A DNA stretch of 64,000 nucleotides from Zonotrichia leucophrys gambelii (Eukaryota; Chordata; Aves; Passeriformes; Passerellidae). Under the pieces are notes generated by a model that searched no databases, was not told the DNA's origin, and saw nothing but the letters and a program-made list of their open reading frames with translations. How positions within the stretch are numbered: the first letter of the stretch is position 1; the number at the start of each line of letters is the position of its first letter. The position numbers and the translations under genes are program-made. The DNA is taken from contig NC_088200.1 in the NCBI RefSeq assembly GCF_028769735.1, positions 66,594,061 to 66,658,060 on the forward strand, given 5' to 3'. Below, piece by piece: positions 28,001 to 43,000 of this stretch.

Positions 28001-31000
28001 CTTAATTTTGAAAAATAGAAAAGTGTCTCTCTCATCTGATAATCTTAAATGTACGTTTGTGATCTTTGCCTTCATTTATTTTGAAAATGTGCTTCCTAGT
28101 TGAAAATAGCTAAACAAACCCCTCTGCATGTACTGTAGATTTAATCTGAGGAAATGTACTAAATCATAAAAAGGGCCCCTAAAAAGGGTCTTCTGCATTT
28201 TAATTGGAGACTTCCTGCTAGCTTCAAAGGCTTTGGGTCAGACACAGAATAGTTGCTGTCTTTGGTTTAGTGTTCGGAGGATTTTTCCACAACCTCCCTT
28301 CTCCTCCCCCCCGCCCTCCTGGAGAATTCTGCTCATGACACAAACATACTAATTAGTCTAGATGTTATTATTGATGTAAAACTTCTGTTTCTGTTGTTAG
28401 TGCCTTTAATAGTAAATTCTTATGTACATGGATTTTTTAACATTGCTTATGGAAATATTTTGTTTGCAGTACATAAACCATAGGGACAAGACTACTGTAT
28501 GAATAAATTTTCTTTGTAATCCTGATGTGACAGTCCATTAGCGTTGTATAATATGCTTATAATTAATACATTGCAGTTTTGTGGTTTTGGCTGTGTGGGG
28601 GCAAATGGGTTTGGGTAACCCATGAAAAACTTGGTTCTCCTTTTTATCTAAATTTTCGTTGTTACACACTGATAATTTAATAGCCTGCCTGGATTTCATT
28701 GATAATCTCCATCTCACTCAATCCCCCCTTCCCTATAAGTCTTAAGTATTGGAAAAGTTGTTATCTTATTTCTTTTTGCTCCAGAAGGAATGTATTGCCT
28801 TACTAAGTACATGGTTGTTTCTATTGTCCAACAAAGTGTTTATGCTGAAAATAGTAAAATAATAATAGTCAATTTCTTTTCCTACATGTTAAAATGTTAC
28901 CTTCCCATCTTATTTCATTATGAAACAAGAGATACTAATTTGTATATTACACACCCAATAGACTTTTCTCTCTGTAATAGATGCATCTGTCAACATGTTA
29001 TATTTTTTGGAAATATGTTGCATTCATTTAATGTTACAATTTCCTGCATCACAGACTAAGATAATTGTCTTTATGCTGGGCATCACTGTTACAGAGTTTG
29101 ATTCTTTTTGTCCTGAGTATTTTTACTCAGTTTCATTGGAAGTTACACTAAATGTATGAAGCCACAGTTTCCTGAGAATTTTCCATGTCAGACACGAGAT
29201 GTTACTCTTAAACAGGAATGTTTGTGATCTTCTGAAGACCACTGATGAAGTGAAGAATTTTGCATTCATTGATGAATATCACATTCAGGTGTAAATACTT
29301 TCTCTGTGTTACTGATTGTTCTTTATTTTCTTTTCCTGAAAGTTCCTCATCTTCCAAATTTGATCACTTGAACTCCAAGCTGTTTAGCATGGCCTTTATG
29401 TATACCAGGCTGTATTTTAGAGCCTAGAATCCATTACTGTGGCTGCAACTGAAATTTTATGTCAGTATAAATGAAGTCTGTCAGTTTTTGACAAATCTGT
29501 CTCCAGTCTTCTTCCCACCTACTTTGCTTTGCAATTGTCCATATGTCTCCTAGCCTAGCCAGTATCAATCCCTCCCCAGCCTTCCAGTGGGAGAGTACAG
29601 AATCGTGCTGGGTTCTGTCCATATCACTCCCACCTTATCCATCTTCTCCAGTTGCTCCTTCACATCCAAACTAGGCTGCCATACACACTCCACTGTAGTG
29701 CCACTCTTTGAGAGCAACATCAGAGTAGCAATTGCAATGAGCATTGATTGCAAGCAGCTTTGATTTTGTTCATTCTGGAAGGAGTCTTCCTTTAAAGTTC
29801 AGTGTCGAAATAAGTTGCTATTAACTTTGGCAGTGTTTCACAGAGATATTGTTTATCTCTGACACAAAAGGGCTGTCTCCTTTCAGATTTTAAATTGCTA
29901 GTCCAAGAATCTTTCTACCACTCATTTGCATCCCTGTGAGGCTGTATTTCTTAATTTGGTTGCCTGGTTGAACAGGTCAAGTTTGCTGAAGTCTTGTCCC
30001 TAGACTCAGAAGTGGTGTGATTGCCTTTGATTTGAATGTGCTCATTTCACTTACTTCATGTGCCAGACCAGAATGTGGGCAAGCATATCATGGTTTGTAA
30101 AGCTCAGAGGAAGTTGGTTCATATTTTTGTGAGTGAGACTTAGCTTGGATCCCCAGGTAATTCAAATAAAATGAATACGCTTGTGAGGGTATAATAGATG
30201 AAAAGCAGGGTGGGAAGAACAGTGTTGCTAGAGTCAGATATGCCTGTGGCAGTGGTGTTGTGTTGCATGATGCTGCACATATGCATGGCTGTACTTCTTC
30301 AGTCACAGAAAGTTTTATGTCACAGCACTCACAAAAGACAAGCAACTCACAACTCTCATTGCATTTTAAATGAGTATTTGAGTGATGTGTGATAAGTATC
30401 TATCTGGATGTGAGCTGTTGCAAGAATAGAGGAGAATATTAGAAGTTGTCTTGTTTCCATACTTGCCCTGAAGAAAATACAGGAAAAGTGGCATAAAAAG
30501 AGGTTCTCAGGGTATTGTGGTTGATTTGACAACTGTTTGGTTTGGTTTGGTTTTTGTTGTTTTGGTGGGTTTTGGGTTTGGGTTTTTATTTTATTTTTAA
30601 ATAAAGGAAGGCCAGGTTACTGATGGCCACAATCTCTTTCTCCAGAATATTTCCCAGACTTGCATACAATGCCTGTGAGGCGGAATATCAGTGCCTAGAC
30701 AGGTGTATGGTATGAAAATGAGACACTTAGATATTTGCAGTATGTTTGGGGCCAGGAACAGCTGACATGAAAGATGACCTGCAGCATAATCATTATTGCA
30801 CTGGGTTGTCAGCACTAAAAATTTTAAAGGACATAAAGGAATATTTAAAAGTACAGGGAAGATTATATGCATGAAGGAACATCACACTAACAGTGATGTG
30901 ACACACAGGGAACATGTGGCTACTTTTGGGGATGTCTCTTACAGGCCAAGGACAGAACAGCTTGATCCAACAAGTAAGGAAGGTAAATCAGACTGACTAC

Positions 31001-34000
31001 AGTGACAGTTGATTGACACCTCCAATACTAAGGTACAGGGAAAGAGTGTAAATTGTGAATGCTTCAGTATTAATCCTTGCACTGAAAACAATAATGGCAG
31101 GGAACTAGAATTCCTGACAAGTATGACATAATATAGATGCCCTCTTCCACCACATCTTCAAGATACTTAATACAATTTACCAACTTTACAGGGATAATGA
31201 GGTGTGATGTACATGCATGACAGTGGTACTTTTCCGTGAAACACTGTAGTTTCACAGTTCAAAGGTATTACTAGAAAAAAAAAGCACTCAGAAGTGTTTT
31301 GAGTGGAAGTTCCAACTGTGACAAAAGTTTGATACCAGTTATGTACTACAGGACCCAGTGAGAACGGTAATGGTGAACAGAAAATGTTCAATGAGACTAG
31401 AGAAGCTACAAATTTAGGACAGATTATAAGAGCGGGTGTTTTCAGTTATGCTTAATCCTTTTGAATACTACAGAGAGAATCTTTACATTGTATATTTTAT
31501 GTATCTATAGGGAAAGTTTTGTAGAGTTGATCCACATGAAGGGGCAGGGAGATGGATTTGTGCAACCAAATGACAAAGGAAAATGTTTCCTCTGTCTTGC
31601 CGTCTATCTCAGAATTCTCTGGGAATAGATACTCATTGAGCAATTTCAACCAAGCTTCCTGTAGCTTGTTTTAAGAGATTTAACTCCCAGCAGGAAGGCT
31701 TTTTTCTGGTTTTGTGAATGTGAGAAATCAGTGAACCCTGGAGGGGAAAATGGCCACAGTTTGTCTTGGTCTTGCTTTGAGAAGCACAATAGAGTTGGGA
31801 CTCTATGATAATGTGCCAAGTGAATGCACTCCTGTCTAGAAGAAAAGTGCAAGGAGACCACATAAGGTAGAATTTACATGAGTTTAAACATTATTTTGGT
31901 TACTTGCTTAGAGAATTTTAAGTGTTAAGATGTCTTTAATGTTATATAAGCATGTGTGATTACTTATGTTAAAGACTAACAGTTCCTTGTGCATTATTAA
32001 CTGGAAAAACTCTTTCTGTATATTTGCTTTGTTGTGTGACTCAGAATTGCATTGCAAAATCAAAAAAAAAATCTGACATTCCTGATATTTCTGAAAATGA
32101 AAACCAGCTGCTGGTGCCTTATGCTACTTTTATTTTTACAAATAAAACTCTATCAGTTTTTCATTATGTATATAATGTAAAAATTAAGTACATTCTTCTG
32201 ATTTGTTCCCATCTCTGCTCTCCAGGTAAGTTTTTAAAATGCCCAACTAAGTACTAAGAAATTGATACTTAGAAAAATCAAACAAGTAAAACAAAAGTTA
32301 TGGAATTAAGCAGGCTCTTTCAGCTCATTAGGAAGCCCATCAATCTGCTGTTAACCCTGGACAACTAGGAAGTGCTAGAGCCACCGTTGCCTGAAACTGT
32401 AGATGGTATTCCTGAACTATTGGAATTCTGTTTTAAAAAAATTCACATGTATTGGGATTCCAATGAGCATAGCTGCTAAGACCATCCATGTGAAAAGGTT
32501 TTAGCTTGGTAAAATGACAGCATAAGTTTACAGCACATTGCACCTCGCTAGCAATATTGGTAAGTAAGACAAAGTATTGGAAACTGGAGGTAACTAGTGA
32601 CTTAATGGAAATATAACAACATTAAATTTCTACTGGTGATGATCTGGTTTTTCTTGGATTTGGAGTTCATATAACTGCCAAATGATTGGAGTGGTTCAGT
32701 GGTTGCACTAGGGAGACAGCATGCCAGAGTTAAGTAATAATAATGTAATAGCCTAGAAGATGCCAGAGAGCCTCTAAGCATAACCATTCTGTGTGCCATA
32801 TGGTCAAATACCAGCTATAAAATGTGAACACCCAGGATTGCCATCCATTTTACATCCATTCTGTGCTGATGGGCTCAAGTGATCCCAGGGATAACATGTG
32901 TATCTGATGTGTGTTTATCTTTCGAGCTGGTCTCGAATGCATTAAGTCAATAGACTTCACAATGGAAAATCTAAATTTTGGTGCCAGAGAAATGGCATGT
33001 TTATCTCTGATGTTTTAATAGTTTTTCAGTGAACTGAACTTGAATTTCCATTTTCATTTTCAGAAAAAGTCTAAAAGACATATATATATATATATTTTAA
33101 AAAATCTGTTTTCAATCATGCACACAAATTGCAATGTGGTATGCCAAGAAATGCTGTCTTGAGTAGCTTATTATAACATGGCCGAACCCTGGTTAGTGTG
33201 AGCAGTGCTTGTGAAGTCTTTTAAATCATCTGTGCTTCCAATTCACTCTCTCTTAGTTCCTTCAACAGGAAGGACTTTGAACAGAAGTACATCTCTCCTG
33301 AGAGTTTTATCTGAAGACATTAGCTTTACAATACTTTAGTTATATAAAGGCCTATTCCCTTCTAGTAATGCTTGCAAAGGTAAAGGTCTGAGCAAGATGT
33401 GTCCACAGGGATATTTTTTTTTCCTTTATGTTATAAATTATCTGAAATATACATTATTAAAGTGGCACTTGTTTTTGAAATGTTAGCCAGTTTTAAAGCA
33501 TTACATCTGTTTTAAATTTGAAGAGCTCAACTATGTCTACTTTCTCTGCTATAAACTTAAGTTCATATGTGTTTACACTTACAGTGCAGTATAAGCCTGC
33601 ATCTGAATAGTTATAGTTTGAGGTTTGTGCATCTGTTTTAAAGTGAAATATTGTAAGGATATGGCAAGATTACATCCCTGTTATTTTGGTAGAGAGTGTT
33701 GTCAGCATATCCATGTCATAGAGATAGTTGTGAATTTCTCAGTTCTGAAGCTCCTTTGGTTCATCCAAGACAGAATATTTTGGACTTTTTGGTTCATTAT
33801 AATAGTTTTAATAATACAGAGCTCATCCCTGTATCAGCAATGTAATTGCTACCATGAGCTCCACTCAGTCTTTGGACAAGCCTGTGATGCACAGCTGACT
33901 CATGGGAGTTCAGATGCATTCAGGTTAAAGTGAAGTCAGACAATTCTATTTACTGATTGTTTTACAGCACTGCCTGAATGTTGTTGGTCTCCTTTGTCTA

Positions 34001-37000
34001 TTTGCTCTCTTTTCTATAACAAATAAGTATAAATAATAAATTTTTAAATTTTTTTTTAAATTTTCTTTCAGGACTAATTTTTATCTTACGTAGCTTAACT
34101 CTCTATTTGGACAACTGCCTGTTTTAACATTTCAGACCCTTATTCAAGATGGCCAGTTAAAAGAAATGATCTCAACTTTACTTTTTTGTAAAAGTCAGTT
34201 ATTGTTTCAGATCTGATATATAGTTGGTGTCCAACTAATTTGTTTATCATGTTTTCTCCAAATTTCATTTTCTTCTCTTAAGACTGTGTGAATTTTGTGG
34301 CAAAGAACTTTCTCTTTCTCACAGCTACTGCTTGTTATCCAAGATTTTGTTTCGATTCCCCCTGAAGTACATATTTTCTTTCAGGTTTTCTGTTTCATCT
34401 TATTTTGCTTTACAGTTTAATATATTAATATGATTGTGCCTTACCTTTTTAGGATGGAATGTTTGCTTGGGTTTCTTATGTGGGGTTTGGATGGGTTTTT
34501 TTAGTGCCATCTATGCTCTCCCTGAGAATTGTTTATGCAGTTTGGCACAGTGCATATATTTTATAGCAATACTATGCCCAAACAGTTCAAATGTCCAAAA
34601 ATATTAAAGGCATGTATTTTATAGAAGGCTATATATTAAAAAAAACCAAACAAACAGAAAAAAAAATGTAGACTTCATATTGCTATACTTTATGTGTTTG
34701 ATTTTATGTTTGTATAGTTAGAACTGTGTCTATTTTATCCTGGTCAATTGTCCTGGATATACAATTGAAATTATTTAATTTTTTTAGGCTCTGACTTAGG
34801 GAGCACTCCCTTCACATCTGTTTTCTACTTGGAATTTGTCCACAGTTTTCTATAGCATAAAATAATGTTCAGCATTCTCTGAGGTTTTCGTAAAGGCCAG
34901 CAGTGGTTTCAGTGTTCATCTGAATTAGACCATCACAATTTGGGGAGGAGTTGTCACAGAGCTCATTTTATGTCGTCTTTCATAATATTCAGAAGTTGTT
35001 TGTTTGTTTTTTTAATGTGCGCATTGTTTGTGTGGGATGCCAAATTGAAATTATTATAGACACATAGTCTTACTAGCCTTGGAAAAAATGAAGATGAGTT
35101 AGAAGCAGTTTCCACTTACACCTAGAGTTGACCCTGTTTTCCATAAGGAAATAATGAAGAATCCATGCCTACTTCTGACTTTACTTTATTGAAACAATCA
35201 TAAGAATTGTTTTTTTGCATAAAGAGAAAAAGGAAAGAAGTGTAGAAGATTAAGTACATAATTTGTAATTGGGCAGGTCTGAGGTTTATGCCAAGCTCTG
35301 CTGTACATCATTCTGATAGTTTGGGATGAAAGACTCCACTTTTCTTTCACCATTTCAGAATCTGAAAAATAAGTATTTACTTCACACATCTTTTCCTGAC
35401 TAAATTAACTGTGACAGATTTGTCCAAAGCAACTCTACTGACTTTTTTATACTCATATTAAATATGGTCATCTTACATTTGCAGAGTGCTACGCTTTTTA
35501 AAGATCCTGTTGTGAACATCTTAAAATGCTTAGATAGTAGGTACTTTTTATCACGCATGTAGTAAAAAACAGCAAATAATCTTATTTTTGTTTGAATTGA
35601 TGACTTATTTGGAACTTCTGTTTTACAAGAAGAGGAAAAATTATAGAAACATGTTTATACATCAGACTTATTTTTGATAAAAGACAAGCCAAAGAACAAG
35701 ACAAGACAATGTGGAAAGGAATGTGAATCGAAGTGGACAAATCTTTTGGGAAAGGGTAGCTTTGGTCCAGACATTCAAATAAATAAAATTACAGCAGTGC
35801 AAGTACCTTGATAGTATTTAGAAGAATCTCATGCTGTTCCCTGGTGCTGGATTCAAGAGTCTGTGGTGATGAGTTGAGTCAGTGCTGCAGCTGGCAGCCC
35901 AAGCTCAGATAGATTTTCCAGACTTCTGCTTTCTACTGTGTGCAGTTTTACATATGAGCAAAAAGACTGCATATTGTCAGGTACCCCCGTGTTCTTCATA
36001 ATGTTTTGTGTGGGGTTTGCATGGCAAGATTTTGGTAAATGGGTTGGCTATAGGGGTGCATTCTGTGAGAAGGGGCCAGAAGCTTGCCCTGTGTCTAATG
36101 GAGCCAATGCCGTCCAGCTGCAGGATGGACTCACCACTGGCCAAGGCTGAGCCCTTCCGCGATGGTGGCAGCGCCTCTGGAATAACAGAGTTAAAAAGGA
36201 ATGGGGGGAATGCACAGGAGCAATTGCAACCAGGGAAGAGAGGAGTGAGAATATGTGGGAGAAGAAAGAAGGGAAGGAGGTGCTTCAGGCCCTGGAGCTG
36301 AGGAGGCGACAGCAGAGACAATGTGTGAACTGCCCCAAGGCCCCCCATTCCCTGTCTCCCTCTCTGTGCCACTGGGGTGGAGGAGGTAGAGAAAATGGCA
36401 AGTGACATTGAGCCTGGGAAGAAGGGAGGAGTGGAGGGAAGGTGTTTAAGGTTTAGTTCTTAGATGTCATTGCCCGATTCTTATTTGATTGGCAATAAAT
36501 TATTACTTCCTTATTATTACAAGCTGAGTCTGTTTTGCCCATTGTGGTACTTAGTTAGAGATCTCTCCCTGTCCATATCTCGACCCACGAATCTTTCACT
36601 GTATTTTCTCTCCCTTGTTCTGCTGAGGAGGGGGGTGATAAAAACAGCTTCACTGGGAACCTGGCATCCAGCCGAGGTTGACCCACCATGGCTTTCAGGA
36701 TAAATAAAGTAAATATCCAAATACTTTCATGGTTGAATTACTGTGATAAAAGAGAACAATGTAAATTAATATAAATTGTGGCAAGCATTGAAAAGAATAA
36801 TAAACAAGTTTTCTTGTGTATCTTGGTGTTTTGTAAGAAATTGTTCCGTTTTAATTCAGTAGTTCTATCATAGAACATTGTCTTGATGAGTTTTTGCAAA
36901 GGTTTTAAACCTGTTAAGACATTTTTTTTATCTTCAAATGGAAATTTTTCATCAGCCTATTTTAAAAAGTGTATATTGTCCAATTAAAAAAAAATTCTAC

Positions 37001-40000
37001 TGAAACTTAGGCAATTTTCTGACATCCATAAAGAATTTATTTCTTTAAGAACTTCTCACCTGTCATGCTATTAAGCTTTTATAACTGCTGCTTTATAACA
37101 CCTGTATGATCATTTTGCTGTTACATTGAAAATACTTAACGCTTGAGTGAAATCAAAGTAGTAGATTATTATAAAAATGAGAGGTTTTGGCAGATGATGA
37201 GTAAATAATTTGTCATCATTCGTCATCATTAATGTGAGATACAGTCAGCTACCAACCCCTTGCTGTCAGGAGCTGAGACAGCAGTGCTGCAATGAGTGAT
37301 ACCATTAAGCAGTTGCTTCCCATGCCAAAATCTTCACCATGTCTGATGGCCACAAACCCCATGCTGTATGCCTTACAGACATAAAGCAAGAGGGAGAACT
37401 AGCTGAGTTGCACAGTCAGAAAGTAACTTATTTCAAGTCTTGTTCCAAAGTAGTATGAGGTAATGGTATAGACTTGGGTGACAGCCATGATTGGCACCTT
37501 CAGCCACCCTGTGACTTCACATTAATCACATCTGCTGTTCTGAAGGACAGCTGTAACTAGTTAGAATTTTGTAAAAAATGTATGAATTAACAGGTTTTCT
37601 AGTGTGGTTGCTTTGTGCTGTTTTTCAATAGAGACATCTTCTCCCAAGCTGCTAATAAAAGATGTTGCAATGACATCTTTGGCCCAGAATTGGGTGTTAC
37701 CTTTTTTATGCTTCCTCTAGTTAGTATTGGCCCTTTTTTCTTTCCTTTATCTTAAATCCAGGGTGTTGTTAACATTTGAAATTAAACTGCACTTCCAGAT
37801 AGTTTAAAAACTAGTATGACATTCCCCAAGGTTGGTTTCTATATAATTTTTTTTCCATGTACTGCTTGCTTCCCAGTGGGGTTTCTTACTGTCTCCATTT
37901 GAATGTCATTGTTTTAAATAACTGACTAATGACAATTGCAGAGCCACCAAGCATTACCAGTTTGGTAGCACTCTCACCCAGGTGGAACTCTAGTTGTTGT
38001 CCTTATAGTAGTATATGCTTCCAATAACAATCTTGTTTCTGATGAGATATGTAATGAGGCAGTTCTCTTTCGTGCAAAAGTCAGTTGAAGAGCAGAATAT
38101 GACCTCTTTCCTATTATTGACTATAACTATAGCAGAGAGGGTACAGACAAAAGTACCCTGGAACAGAAAGATTGTTCAGAATATAACAATGGTCAAAAGT
38201 CTACATTTCATGTTCTCAGATCGATCACAGGTTTCTGCCCTTTGATTCATCCTGAAGCTCTACTGTCTCAGGCTTAATACCAAGGCATGCCATTCAGCTC
38301 CTGCAATCACATCTGCCTTGAGACACTTTCTCATTCTCACTTAATTACCTGCATTGTATGAAACAAGTTCTACCCACCCAGCTTCTGCCTGTTGTTTACA
38401 TCACACTACTACTTCTTTTTACCCCGTGGTGCCAACTCTCAGAGCCACTCCAAACTTCTGACCTGATCCAGCGCATCTCAGCTTGCACTGGGAATCTGCT
38501 TTTATCTTTGCGAGTTTGTAACTTCCATTCTCTTCACAGTCATTGCCACTATTTACCAAGTTTGTCTCTCTTATGTGGGGCTTACACGTGTGTTTGATAA
38601 TAGATGTTTTTAGTATTATTTACAGAAATAATGTATTATTTACCAAGATAGAATTTTAGGAGGCTGTCTCAGGTGTTTAACTGTAGCCAACAGCAAATTC
38701 CAGACAGCTGCTCACTCACTTCTGCACCAGCAGGATCAGGGAGAGAATTGGAAGGATAAAAGCTAGAAAATTCATGGGCTAAGAGAAAGACAGTTTAATA
38801 GAGAAAGCAAAAGCTGTGCACAATAGGAAAGCAAAGCAAGAAATGAATGCACTGCTTTCTATGCCAGGCAGGTGTTCAACCATCTCCAGGAGAGCAGGGC
38901 CCTATCAGACGTGACAGTGACTTGGAAAAACAAACACCATCACTCCAAATGTCCCCCTAGTTCCTCCTTTTATCCCCCACTTCAGGTTCTGAGCATGATG
39001 TCACATGGTCTGGAAATCCCTTTGGTCAGTTGGGGTCACCTGTCCCAGCTGTGTCTCCCAAGCTTCCATGCACTCCCAACTCCCTCACCAGTGTGGCAGC
39101 ACGAACAGTGGAAGAGCCTTGGCTCTGTGTAAGCCCTGCTGGGCAACAACAAAACATCTCTCTGTTATCAGCCCTGTGTCCTGCACAAATCCAAAACACA
39201 GGCCTATTACAGCCACTGTGAAGGAAATAAGCTCTACCCCAGCCTCAACCAGCTGGGGTTTAATTTAACAGAAAGTTAAAATTTCTCACTACAGAGTGTG
39301 ACTATAGACTGCTCTGTTGCTTTGTTCACTTTACAGAGCCTCAGTTGCACACTGAAGGAGGAAGAACATTCCTGTAGAAAGTACTAGAGCACATTCTTGC
39401 ATAAAAAATAAGTAGTACAAAATAATGCAAGAAGTAGCAGAAATATGTCAGAAAAAAGGTGTACAATTTTAGTATCTAATTAAACGTCCAAGGGGTGGGA
39501 AGGACGGGGAAAAGTGTTCTTGATCGTAAAGACAGATTTCTTTTGTTAAGTTTTTTTTCTGTATTGTCTATATTTCTAAAACATTTTATATACTGGAAAA
39601 TACTTGAGGGAAAATAAATTGAGTGTGGGCTGTGCCAAAAAAAAACCCAAACCAAAGCAAAACCAAAAAACCCATACACAGAAAAATGAGAAATTTGAGG
39701 GAATGTGAATATCATATTGTCTGTTTGTTAGCTGGTAGCTATCAGTGTGAGTAGTGTTTGTGAAGTATTTTGCTCTAAGGAAAAAAATGTGGTTATGCCA
39801 TATGGATTGGCCTATATATGCTTGAAGCCTTTCTATAAATACTTGAATTAAAAGACACCAGATGTTGCACAGAAGCTGCTGCTGCTGCTTTCTGAACGTC
39901 ATGGTATATTCTTTCAAAACCCACAGGAAGTAGCTGAGGGAAAAAGTGTATTAATTAAGTTCAGAAATAGATTTTCCAGCTATAGGAAAATCTCCAAAGA

Positions 40001-43000
40001 AAATAGCATATGATCTTCAGAAATGTGAGCTTTCTGTCCCAAGAATCTGGTGGCAGCAGGCAGCACTGTCACATGAGGATCAAAATTCAGAGTTCAAGTT
40101 CTTAGAGCTAAACTAGCCTGGAAATAAGCCAGTCTGTGGCCATTGGAAATGGACCCATCTTTTGACATGTCCACTCTAGCCTGTATTCATAGTTCTAGAG
40201 ACAGTCTTCAGAAAAAACTTTTTTCCAATTTTTCTTGACCTGAAGAAATAATGTTGTAGTAGCATATACTTGAGGGGAAAGAAAGTACTAGAATTCCCAG
40301 ATGCTCTACACTTCAAACTTGAAATACGGCTGACCGCAGAGTATATTTTATAAGCTGTAAAACTATGGCAAAAGAATTACAAAATCGGATTTGCTTTCCA
40401 CTGGTTGAGGAGGAAGATTTAAGGCTGGCAGACCAATTAAATGTTTCTGCATTTAGAGGTACTGACTCTGGTTTATTTGTAATGCCTTCTTTTGCTCTGT
40501 TTCCTTCAGAGCAAAGCAATGAGAGTGACTTTCTTGCACTAACAGTTGGTGGGAATTGTCCCATCTCTCTCTCTGTGCGCTGGATATATAACTGTTTATA
40601 GTCGCATGGTTCTGCTGGAAGAAAATGGACATGCAAACAAGTAACATTCACCACTGAGCAGTCTTACATGGATCACGTCAGCTGCTTTAGGTGTGAATTG
40701 CTGATGTGTTGGGTATCGTGTGTGTCGTGGTGGTTTGACCCCAGCCAGCAGCTAAGCACCAGCAGCTGCTCACTCAGCCTGCCCCTGTGGGATGGGGAGA
40801 GCATCCCAAGAGCAGAAGTCAGGAAAACTTCTGTCTTAAGATGAGGGTAGTTCAAGGAGGAAATCAAGGCTGTATGTGCAAGAAAAGGAGAAGGAATTTG
40901 TTCACCACTTCCCATCACCAGTCAGATGTTTAGCCACATCCCAGAGAATAGGGCTTCACTTCACATAATGGTTACTTGGGAAGATAAATGTCATAACCAC
41001 AAACATCTCCCCATACCTTTTTGTTACCTCAAGCTTTTATTGCTAAGCATGACTTGAAAAGGACTCAATATCCTATTGGTCCATGTGGCTCAGCTGTACA
41101 AGGGGTTCTCCTTGCCTATGGTAGGGGCAGAGCAAGAAACAGAGAAAGCCTTGATGCTGTGCAAGCACTGTCCAACAGTAACTAAAACACTGATGTGTTA
41201 CCAACTCTAAAACGTTTCAGTCACAAATTCAAAACTATGAGGCATGTTAACTCCATGCCAGGAGAGAGCCAGTACCCCTTCTACTCCTTGTTATCTACAG
41301 ATAACACCTGTGGCTTGGGCTCCATCTGCTGTGGCGATTGTTCAGGACAGGAGAGGCAGCATGCTCTGTTGAGTTGATGGTACCAAAACCAGCTCAGGTT
41401 GGGTCACCGGGCACTTGTCTGGTTCTTCATGAATATCATCCTCTGTTGGTTCTGGTGGCTTCTGCTGTGATAGCACAAAGCTGAAATCGCAGAAACTATT
41501 TGAATATGTACCCATTGCAATAGCACTGGGAGGAAAAAAGAAAGGTGTGTCTTTTGTATTTGTTTTCCACTATCTCCCAGAGAATTCCACTGCAAGCTTT
41601 TAAGAAATCTTCCTGATAATGGTGTGTTTTACAAATCTGTTGGACCTACTTTTCCTCCTTTCAAAAAAGAAAATAAGAAAAAAGGAAACAAACAAACAAT
41701 CACACAGGGGAAAAAAAACACCCAAAGATAGAACTGTCTTTAGAAAAGTCTTAGATACCATTCATTTTGTTTTTCAAGCAGAGTAATGACAAGAATCTGA
41801 AAATGAGAGCTTTTGCAATGTGTCACCTGTGATTTCCAGTATCAAAAAGAGGAAGTCAGAATAGAAGCAATTTCTTCTTGTCTGTTTTTTTTTTTTTTAA
41901 TTGAAGCAAGAATATTTCTTCTTTTAATCACTTTGCAGAGTTCCAGTATTCTACCACATCAAATTTAAAATTATTTGTCTTTATGGTCAAGTTAGACCGT
42001 GCCTTTCAATGGTTTACGTGTATTCCTTCAGTATCTGCTACGTCATTTTGCCAACTTTTATGAGATCAATACTGTAATTCTTGTAAGCTGTTGCATTCCT
42101 TCGACCAGAATGCCTTCTACCAGTATGATGTTCTTTATTCAGTGAGTTCATTCATTTTCTTTGCTCTTGAATGAAATAGTAAGTGTAAAATCAGTGTCTG
42201 TTATGCTTTAAAGAAAGCATAAATTGTGTTATACCTGTTCAGTGCCTGAGAACTATCACGTGTTGTGTATCTGCTACGTTTCTGTCAATGTTTAGGCAGG
42301 AAGATTTTAATGTGTTTAGAATGATGGTAATACATGAAGAATAAAATACTTGTTAGTGTCATAAGCTTTCCTGTTGCTCAGTTCGTGGTGAGGATCACAT
42401 TAGTAGTATGCATTGTAGCATACTGACACAGACCTGTGTAAGCTGACTGTTCTGTTGACTTCATGCCCTTGAATTTTTCTTGTGCAGCCAAACTGTACTG
42501 CAGCTGAGCGAGCCATGGCAAGACTTGCAACACACCCCACCTTGAAGCCCAGATTTGTTGAGCTTAAAGGTATGAAACATTTTATTGAATTTTTTATTTC
42601 ATCTATAGCTTACAGTGTGTTACCTTGTTCATATGTATGTTTGACACGAATAAAAGTAAAAAACCCACTAAAACTAAAAGCTTCTGTAATTGGGCTAACT
42701 AGCTGCAGTGAACCAAGCCACAAGCTTCAAACCATTTATATGGCTTGAAATTTATATAGCTTTATATGTGATAGTATACAATATGACATTTATTTAATAT
42801 AGGGTGTCGAACAAACAGAGCTTATAATGGAAATTCTAAAAATCAGATGTAATGGAGTGTTTCTAAATTAAGTAGGAACATAAATGGCTTATTACAACTG
42901 GATATTCAAATGGATTATTACAACTGGATTTTCAAAGGCATCTAAAAGGTTTTACAAATCACTTTCTTAATTTTCCCTGAAAAATATCCTCAGAATCCTT

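Larger units (their letters stand above)
22640..42487 (+). other. SRFBP1: SRFBP1 intron 4 (19.8 kb)
   Basis: Long phase-0 intron, mostly AT-rich. It contains an AT tandem repeat (24.09-24.15 kb), a hairpin and NUMT (25.2-25.5 kb), a 10-bp-stem palindrome (27284-27307), a sense solo LTR (36.0-36.7 kb) and two antisense LTRs (38.7-39.25 and 40.7-41.3 kb). No supported gene. The short ORFs at 29434-29753, 35977-36408 and 40313-40654 are within repeats or lack any recognisable family. Confidence 0.85.

Noticed and set aside
29434..29753. Two overlapping minus-strand frames that look somewhat protein-like
   Set aside because: No recognisable family, frames overlap out of phase, no splice sites identified; at best a very old pseudogene or repeat piece.
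35977..36408. 143-codon minus-strand ORF
   Set aside because: Lies within the sense-oriented solo LTR and reads its non-coding strand.
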